From contig NZ_WOFB01000007.1 of assembly GCF_009733865.1 (NCBI RefSeq), forward strand, positions 124,001 to 188,000: a stretch of DNA of 64,000 bases. The letters are read 5' to 3'. Of this stretch, positions 59,481 to 64,000 are shown piece by piece; the first letter of the stretch is position 1; every line of letters begins with the position of its first letter. The DNA comes from Oceanobacillus salinisoli. GTDB taxonomy: Bacteria; Bacillota; Bacilli; Bacillales; Amphibacillaceae. The position numbers were made by a program, and so were the translations under genes. The notes under the pieces are model-generated. The model had not been told where the DNA came from. It made no database searches and worked only from the letters and a program-made list of their open reading frames with translations.

Positions 59481-61010
59481 ATGGAACGTGAAAATAGAGT
59501 ATTAAGAGAAAAGGAAAGAGTACTAAAGGGTGGCCCGGATCATGACAAAATAAAAAAAATTGGAAAATTATTTGTCCGTGATCGATTAAAGTTATTTTTT
59601 GATGAGGAAGAGCCTTACTATGAAACAGGTTTATTTGCAAATGTGTTAAATGAGCGACTACCAACTGATGGGGTTGTTGCTGGAACAGGTAAAATAGATG
59701 ACAGAATTGTATATTTTACCGCTAGTGACTACACGGTAAAAGCTGGTTCTATGGGGGGATATCACAGTGAAAAAATATTAAGAATTCAGGAATCTGCTAT
59801 TCGTGGAAAACGCCCTATTCTTTATCTTATCGACTCTTCAGGTGGTCGTATTGATGAGGCTGGAGGGTACCATGTAGAGAAATATTCAGGTGGTAAAATA
59901 TTTTATAATCACAGTGTTCTTTCAGGAAGGGTCCCTCAAATTGCCGTACTATACGGGCCGTGCTTTGCAGGGACAGCTTATATGCCTGTATTTTCAGACT
60001 TTTCGGTTATGGTTAATAAAACATCTGGTATGGCAATTGCATCACCAAGAATGGTACAAATGGCAACGGGTCAGCAAACAGATGTTGAAGAATTAGGTGG
60101 CGCAAGAATGCATGCTTCAAAGAGCGGTTCTATTGATTTTGTCGCTGAATCGGAGGAAGATGCTGCACAATTTGTTAAGAAATTATTAACCTACTTACCA
60201 AATCACTTTGACGATGATTTACCAGAATATCCAGCGGTACCACCAAAACGTGACCCGAAAGAAATAGATAATATTATCCCTAAAGAACCAAATAGTCCGT
60301 ACGATGTTCGTGTTTTGATTGAATCAATAGTTGATGGGGATAGTTTCTTAGAAATAAAAGAAGACTTCGCGAAAGAACTTGTGACAGGTTTTGCAAGATT
60401 GAATGGGAAAACAGTTGGTGTTGTAGCTAACCAACCAAAATATAAAGGTGGAACTATTTTCCCAGAATCTGCAGATAAAGGAGCAAAATTCGTTTGGACT
60501 TGTGATGCTTACAATATACCATTACTTTATCTATGTGATACACCAGGATTTATGGTTGGAACAAAAGTAGAACAAGAAGGTATTTTAAGAAAAGGAAGAA
60601 ACTTTATTTATGCAAGTTCATGTGCTAATGTGCCGAAAATGTGTGTGATTGTTCGTAAAGCTTATGGTGCAGGTATTTATGCAATGGCTGGACCAGCATA
60701 TGAGCCTGATACTACAATTGCCTTACCTTCTGCTGAAATTGCTATTATGGGACCAGAAGCAGCTATTAATGCTGTTTATTATAATAAGATTCAAGCAGTG
60801 GAAGATCCTAAGGAAAGAGCAGAACTCGTTAAGAAACTACGTGACGAGTATCGTGCGGGCTACGATATTATGAAATTATCTGGCGAACTTGTAGTGGATG
60901 ATTTAGCTGTGCCCAGTGAATTAAGAAAAGAATTAATTACACGTTACGAGACATTTGCAAATAAAGATTTTCCACTTCCTGCTAGGAAGCATTCTACCAT
61001 TTTAAGCTAA
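59481..61010 (+). CDS. Acyl-CoA carboxyltransferase beta subunit (geranyl/methylcrotonyl type)
   Basis: Carboxyltransferase of 509 residues. N-half: GGPDHDKIKKIGKLFVRDRL, IDSSGGRIDEAGG, GPCFAGTAYMP, MAIASPRMVQMATGQQ. C-half: NQPKYKGGTIFPESADKGAKF, CDTPGFMVGTKVEQEG, RKAYGAGIYAMAGPA. It is a separate branch from the two carboxyltransferases at 32952 and 37632. With the biotin carrier, AtuA pair, two ACADs and hydratase it reproduces the set for carboxylating a 3-methyl-2-enoyl-CoA (geranyl- or methylcrotonyl-CoA); the exact substrate is inferred. ATG 59481 after GGGAGAG; last gene of the operon. Confidence 0.88.
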   Translation: MERENRVLREKERVLKGGPDHDKIKKIGKLFVRDRLKLFFDEEEPYYETGLFANVLNERLPTDGVVAGTGKIDDRIVYFTASDYTVKAGSMGGYHSEKILRIQESAIRGKRPILYLIDSSGGRIDEAGGYHVEKYSGGKIFYNHSVLSGRVPQIAVLYGPCFAGTAYMPVFSDFSVMVNKTSGMAIASPRMVQMATGQQTDVEELGGARMHASKSGSIDFVAESEEDAAQFVKKLLTYLPNHFDDDLPEYPAVPPKRDPKEIDNIIPKEPNSPYDVRVLIESIVDGDSFLEIKEDFAKELVTGFARLNGKTVGVVANQPKYKGGTIFPESADKGAKFVWTCDAYNIPLLYLCDTPGFMVGTKVEQEGILRKGRNFIYASSCANVPKMCVIVRKAYGAGIYAMAGPAYEPDTTIALPSAEIAIMGPEAAINAVYYNKIQAVEDPKERAELVKKLRDEYRAGYDIMKLSGELVVDDLAVPSELRKELITRYETFANKDFPLPARKHSTILS

Positions 61011-61075
61011 AGATAAATGATAAATTCTGAACATTTATAATATAAATAATATTAAAGTCGGCAGGAGGGAAAAAA

Positions 61076-62479
61076 ATGAGTGAAGTAAATATAGCGCATT
61101 CAACTTACAATATGGAATTTGATTTACCTTATAAAAGTAAAGAAGAAATTCGAGAAATACAGAATAGAAATTTAAAAAGACAAATGAAACTAATTGAACA
61201 ACACCATCCTTACTATCGAAAGAAGTTTAAAGAATGGGGGCTTGAGTTTAGTGATATTCAAACTGTTGATGATCTAGAAAAAATCCCATTAACTTATAAA
61301 TCCTCCCTATTAGAGAATCCAACTGAGTTTCGTTTACAGTTAACTCCAGAAGAGTCGGAATTGGAAGAAATAATTTCCTGGGATGTTATGTATACAACTG
61401 GTACTACTAGTGGAAAACCAACCCCTTTTTTTAATACATCGTATGACTTTTTAGCTACTACGATGTTTAGAAAAAGAATGAGTGACATTTCAGGTTTTCA
61501 TGAAGATGACACGATTATTAATTTATTCCCTTTGGGCTCTGTACCACACCTAGGATATTTGGGTGTAATTGGTATCGCAAATTCAATAGGAGCAAATTTA
61601 GTTTGTACTCATACTGGTTCTAAACATAAAGAATTTCCAGTTCATAATTCTTTAGATGAAGCAGTGAAAATAATAGAAAAGAAAAAAGGAACTGTATTGA
61701 CTGGTATTTCTAGCTATATTCGCCGAGTAATTATGCGAGCGGAAGAACTTGGGTCTGATCTATCGTCAGTTCGGTACTGTTGGTTATTAGGTGAATCTTG
61801 CCCAGATGGTTTACGAAAAGATATTAAGCAAAGATTAGCTAAGCTTGGTGCTAGGGATGTAATAGTAACAACTGGTCTAGGATTTACTGAGATGCAGGGA
61901 ACGACAGTTGAATGTAAGGAATTTAGTGGCTTTCATAATCCTGTTCCAGATCTTGCTTATTTGGAGATAGTGGATGAGAAAACTGGGAAACGGGTTCCAG
62001 ATGGAGAAAGGGGCTTATTAGTTGTTTCTCATCTAAATCGTAGAGGGACTGTTCTGCTTCGTTATGTCGTTGGAGATATCACTTCTATTACTCATGAGCA
62101 GTGTCCGCACTGTAAACGTAATGTTCAACGGTTAATAGAACAGTCGGTTAGAACTAAAGAATTGGTTAATTTGCGAGGAACTCTAATCAATCCCACGATT
62201 TTAAAAGACGATTTAACCCAAGTTAGTGGTTTGTTAGAATACCAAATTGTTTTCGATAAAGTTAATCCAGAAGATCCTTTGTCAGAGGATTGTCTACGAT
62301 TAAGAATTGCAACAGAGAGAACAGATAAAGAAAAAATGATAGAAGAATTAACACTAGTAACGGGCAAGGCAGTGGAAATGAAGCCGGAAATTGAATTTTG
62401 TGACATTAATGAAATCTATGACCCTACTGTTACATTGAAATCTAACCGAATAGTGGATAATCGACCAGTACTGGAATAG
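61076..62479 (+). CDS. Phenylacetate-CoA-ligase-like (PaaK family) ligase
   Basis: AMP-forming ligase of 467 residues in the PaaK branch. Opening QMKLIEQHHPYYRKKFKEWG is typical of PaaK; P-loop MYTTGTTSGKPTPF; GFTEMQGTTVEC; DGERGLLVVSHL; CPHCKRN, a CxxC pair found in many PaaK-like proteins; NLRGTLINPT in the C-domain. The branch activates phenylacetate, related aryl acids or, in other members, carrier-bound intermediates. ATG 61076 after GGCAGGAGGG, 65 bases after the atu-like operon. Confidence 0.87.
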   Translation: MSEVNIAHSTYNMEFDLPYKSKEEIREIQNRNLKRQMKLIEQHHPYYRKKFKEWGLEFSDIQTVDDLEKIPLTYKSSLLENPTEFRLQLTPEESELEEIISWDVMYTTGTTSGKPTPFFNTSYDFLATTMFRKRMSDISGFHEDDTIINLFPLGSVPHLGYLGVIGIANSIGANLVCTHTGSKHKEFPVHNSLDEAVKIIEKKKGTVLTGISSYIRRVIMRAEELGSDLSSVRYCWLLGESCPDGLRKDIKQRLAKLGARDVIVTTGLGFTEMQGTTVECKEFSGFHNPVPDLAYLEIVDEKTGKRVPDGERGLLVVSHLNRRGTVLLRYVVGDITSITHEQCPHCKRNVQRLIEQSVRTKELVNLRGTLINPTILKDDLTQVSGLLEYQIVFDKVNPEDPLSEDCLRLRIATERTDKEKMIEELTLVTGKAVEMKPEIEFCDINEIYDPTVTLKSNRIVDNRPVLE

Positions 62480-62496
62480 TAATGGGGTGCAGAAAT

Positions 62497-64000
62497 ATGT
62501 TAAATGAAAGATTGAAGAATAAACAGTGGTTTAATCGAACAACGCAAGAATTATTTATAGAAACGTGTAAGAACAGGCCGGATAAAATAGCCATTGTGTA
62601 TCAAGAAAAGTCGATTACATTTAATGAATTGCAGAATAATGTAAACAAAGTCGCCAATGCTCTTATTAAACTAGGAGTTAAACCAGGCGATAGAATTACA
62701 ACCTTGCCAAGTTCTACCCCAGAGTTTGTTTATGTGTATTTTGCGACATTGCAAGTAGGAGCGGTTATTAACCCACTAAATCTATTATGGGGAATACGGG
62801 AAATAGAAAGTGTTTTAGAGCGAAATGACCCTAAGATTATTATTACAATAGATGAGCAGAAGGGTAAAAATTACATTGAACTGTTACGAAGTGCGATTCC
62901 CGACTTAAATTTTAAAGACAGTAGAAGTCTATCAAGTGAAAGAATACCATCCCTAACAAATATGATTAGTTTAAGTCAGGATAACCTTATCTATGATGGT
63001 TTTCTAGATTTACATTATTTGATGGAACAGACTGATAGTCATGATGAAGATATAAAAGAGAGAATGAAAGAACAGAAAAATACAGATATACAGTTTATTT
63101 GTCAAACATCAGGTACAACAGGGCTTTCTAAGAGTGCCCTTTGGGATCATAGACCACCATTAGCAACTGTTAATTTTAGTGTGAGAAATATCATGTACGA
63201 TGAGAATGATTCATATATCAATTTTGGACCATTCTTTCATAATAGTGGAATTACCGCTATCAACTTAACCTTAGCATATACTGGCACAACTCTTTATTTA
63301 CTAGAAGACTTTAATTCGAAAAAAGCATTAGAGTATATTGAAAAATATAAGATAACAACAACATTCGGATTTTCTGCGCACTGGCAAGGATTATTAAAAG
63401 ATTCTAGTTTCACAAGAAGTAATTTTTATATAAGAAAAGCACTTGTGGCTGGGGATGCAAAAACTTACGAAATGGCACGTGATATGTGCTCTGGGTCAAA
63501 AAATATTGTGATGTTATATGCCCAAACAGAGAGTGGACCACTCATTTCATTGGGAGAATCTGATTGCATGAATGATGAGATTAATAAATACACCCATGGA
63601 AGACCTTTACCTGGAGTAGAAGTAATAATAAAGTCACTAGAAACAGGTCAAGAATTAACAAATGCTGAAGGGGAAATTTGTTATAGAAGTCCCTTTATGT
63701 TCAAGGGGTATTATAAGCAATCTGATGAAACAAAGAAAGTATTTGATAAAGACGGTTATTTCCATAGTGGGGACTTTGGCAATTTTCGTAATGGATATAT
63801 TACTTATTTAGGCCGTCTGGGCGGGGTCATTAAATCAGGTGGAGAGAATGTTTCTACATCACGTGTGACTACGCAGTTAGTTGACTTACTTCAAGATGAT
63901 ATAGAGGATGCTCAAACAGTTGGTATTGATGATGAATATTGGGGGAAGAAGGTAGTTTCATGGATTCAATTAAAATCAAATATTGAAGAAGTGGATACCA
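62497..64000 (+). CDS. AMP-forming acyl-CoA ligase, cut by the window edge
   Basis: ATG 62497 opens a frame that runs off the right end (501 codons visible, no stop). P-loop QTSGTTGLSKS, FGPFFHNSGI, YAQTESGP at A5, YFHSGDFGNFRNGYI, SGGENVSTSRV. The C-terminal catalytic-Lys motif is beyond the window. A 30-residue insertion between the N-terminal strands and the P-loop (DSRSLSSERIPSLTNM) is longer than in the other ligases here. It starts 17 bases after the PaaK-like gene and so belongs to the same transcript. Ribosome binding site GGGGTG. Confidence 0.85.
   Translation, partial: MLNERLKNKQWFNRTTQELFIETCKNRPDKIAIVYQEKSITFNELQNNVNKVANALIKLGVKPGDRITTLPSSTPEFVYVYFATLQVGAVINPLNLLWGIREIESVLERNDPKIIITIDEQKGKNYIELLRSAIPDLNFKDSRSLSSERIPSLTNMISLSQDNLIYDGFLDLHYLMEQTDSHDEDIKERMKEQKNTDIQFICQTSGTTGLSKSALWDHRPPLATVNFSVRNIMYDENDSYINFGPFFHNSGITAINLTLAYTGTTLYLLEDFNSKKALEYIEKYKITTTFGFSAHWQGLLKDSSFTRSNFYIRKALVAGDAKTYEMARDMCSGSKNIVMLYAQTESGPLISLGESDCMNDEINKYTHGRPLPGVEVIIKSLETGQELTNAEGEICYRSPFMFKGYYKQSDETKKVFDKDGYFHSGDFGNFRNGYITYLGRLGGVIKSGGENVSTSRVTTQLVDLLQDDIEDAQTVGIDDEYWGKKVVSWIQLKSNIEEVDT

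Overview
The window looks like chromosomal DNA from a low-GC Gram-positive bacterium of the Bacillaceae type. The sequence is AT-rich, ribosome binding sites are strong AGGAGG-like, TTG and GTG starts are frequent, the binding proteins are lipoproteins, and one small biotin carrier resembles the YngHB/BLAP type of Bacillus. This is inferred from sequence style, not from a species match. No rRNA, tRNA, CRISPR array or core housekeeping gene is visible. Nearly all of the 64 kb is a catabolic region for importing carboxylic acids, activating them to CoA thioesters and oxidising them.

Layout. (1) 1-12.5 kb: a ligase scrap, a frameshifted copy of an unrecognised cysteine-rich protein ('protein X'), two tandem Leu/Ile/Val-type binding lipoproteins, the LivHMGF-type ABC transporter, two acyl-CoA ligases, an MDR reductase and a crotonase. 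(2) 12.7-16.5 kb: an APH-like kinase, a DUF6285-like protein, a quinone-oxidoreductase-like MDR and an ACAD10/11-like dehydrogenase. (3) 16.6-22.3 kb: two SDRs, intact protein X, a third binding lipoprotein and a ligase; the last three repeat the order of region 1 without the permease genes. (4) 22.3-29.6 kb: a decayed AtuA-like fragment, a GPH symporter, a ligase, a PaaG-like crotonase, a large AidB-like ACAD on the minus strand, a patch of gene fossils and a thioesterase. (5) 29.6-39.2 kb: a sigma-54 activator, then from a perfect sigma-A promoter with a cre site a ligase, a carboxyltransferase, a TRAP transporter and a second carboxyltransferase. (6) 39.3-43.5 kb: a compact beta-oxidation operon (crotonase, thiolase, 3-hydroxyacyl-CoA dehydrogenase, ACAD) behind a textbook sigma-54 promoter. 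(7) 43.5-46.5 kb: a scar with a truncated sigma-54 activator, an orphan promoter with a LacI/CcpA-like operator, a dead transposase and a possible structured leader. (8) 46.5-51.9 kb: a second TRAP system, a ligase and a MaoC-like hotdog protein. (9) 51.9-64 kb: a CBS-PAS-AAA+ sigma-54 activator divergent from an atu-like operon (crotonase, biotin carrier, AtuA-like protein, AtuA C-domain-like protein, two ACADs, carboxyltransferase), then a PaaK-like ligase and a further ligase that runs off the window.

How it fits together (inference). Lipoprotein and TRAP receptors deliver branched, aromatic or terpenoid-like carboxylates. Seven AMP-forming ligases plus one PaaK-like enzyme activate them. 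ACADs, crotonases, SDR/HAD dehydrogenases and thiolase shorten them, and carboxyltransferases with a biotin carrier handle branched intermediates, as in acyclic terpene and leucine breakdown. No biotin carboxylase subunit lies in the window. Two operons are clearly sigma-54 dependent and one is probably under carbon catabolite control. Several fossils (livH, alcohol dehydrogenase, carboxyltransferase, ACAD, AtuA, activator, transposase) show that the region has grown by duplication and decay. Start sites were moved from the longest reading frame wherever a ribosome binding site pointed to an inner start.
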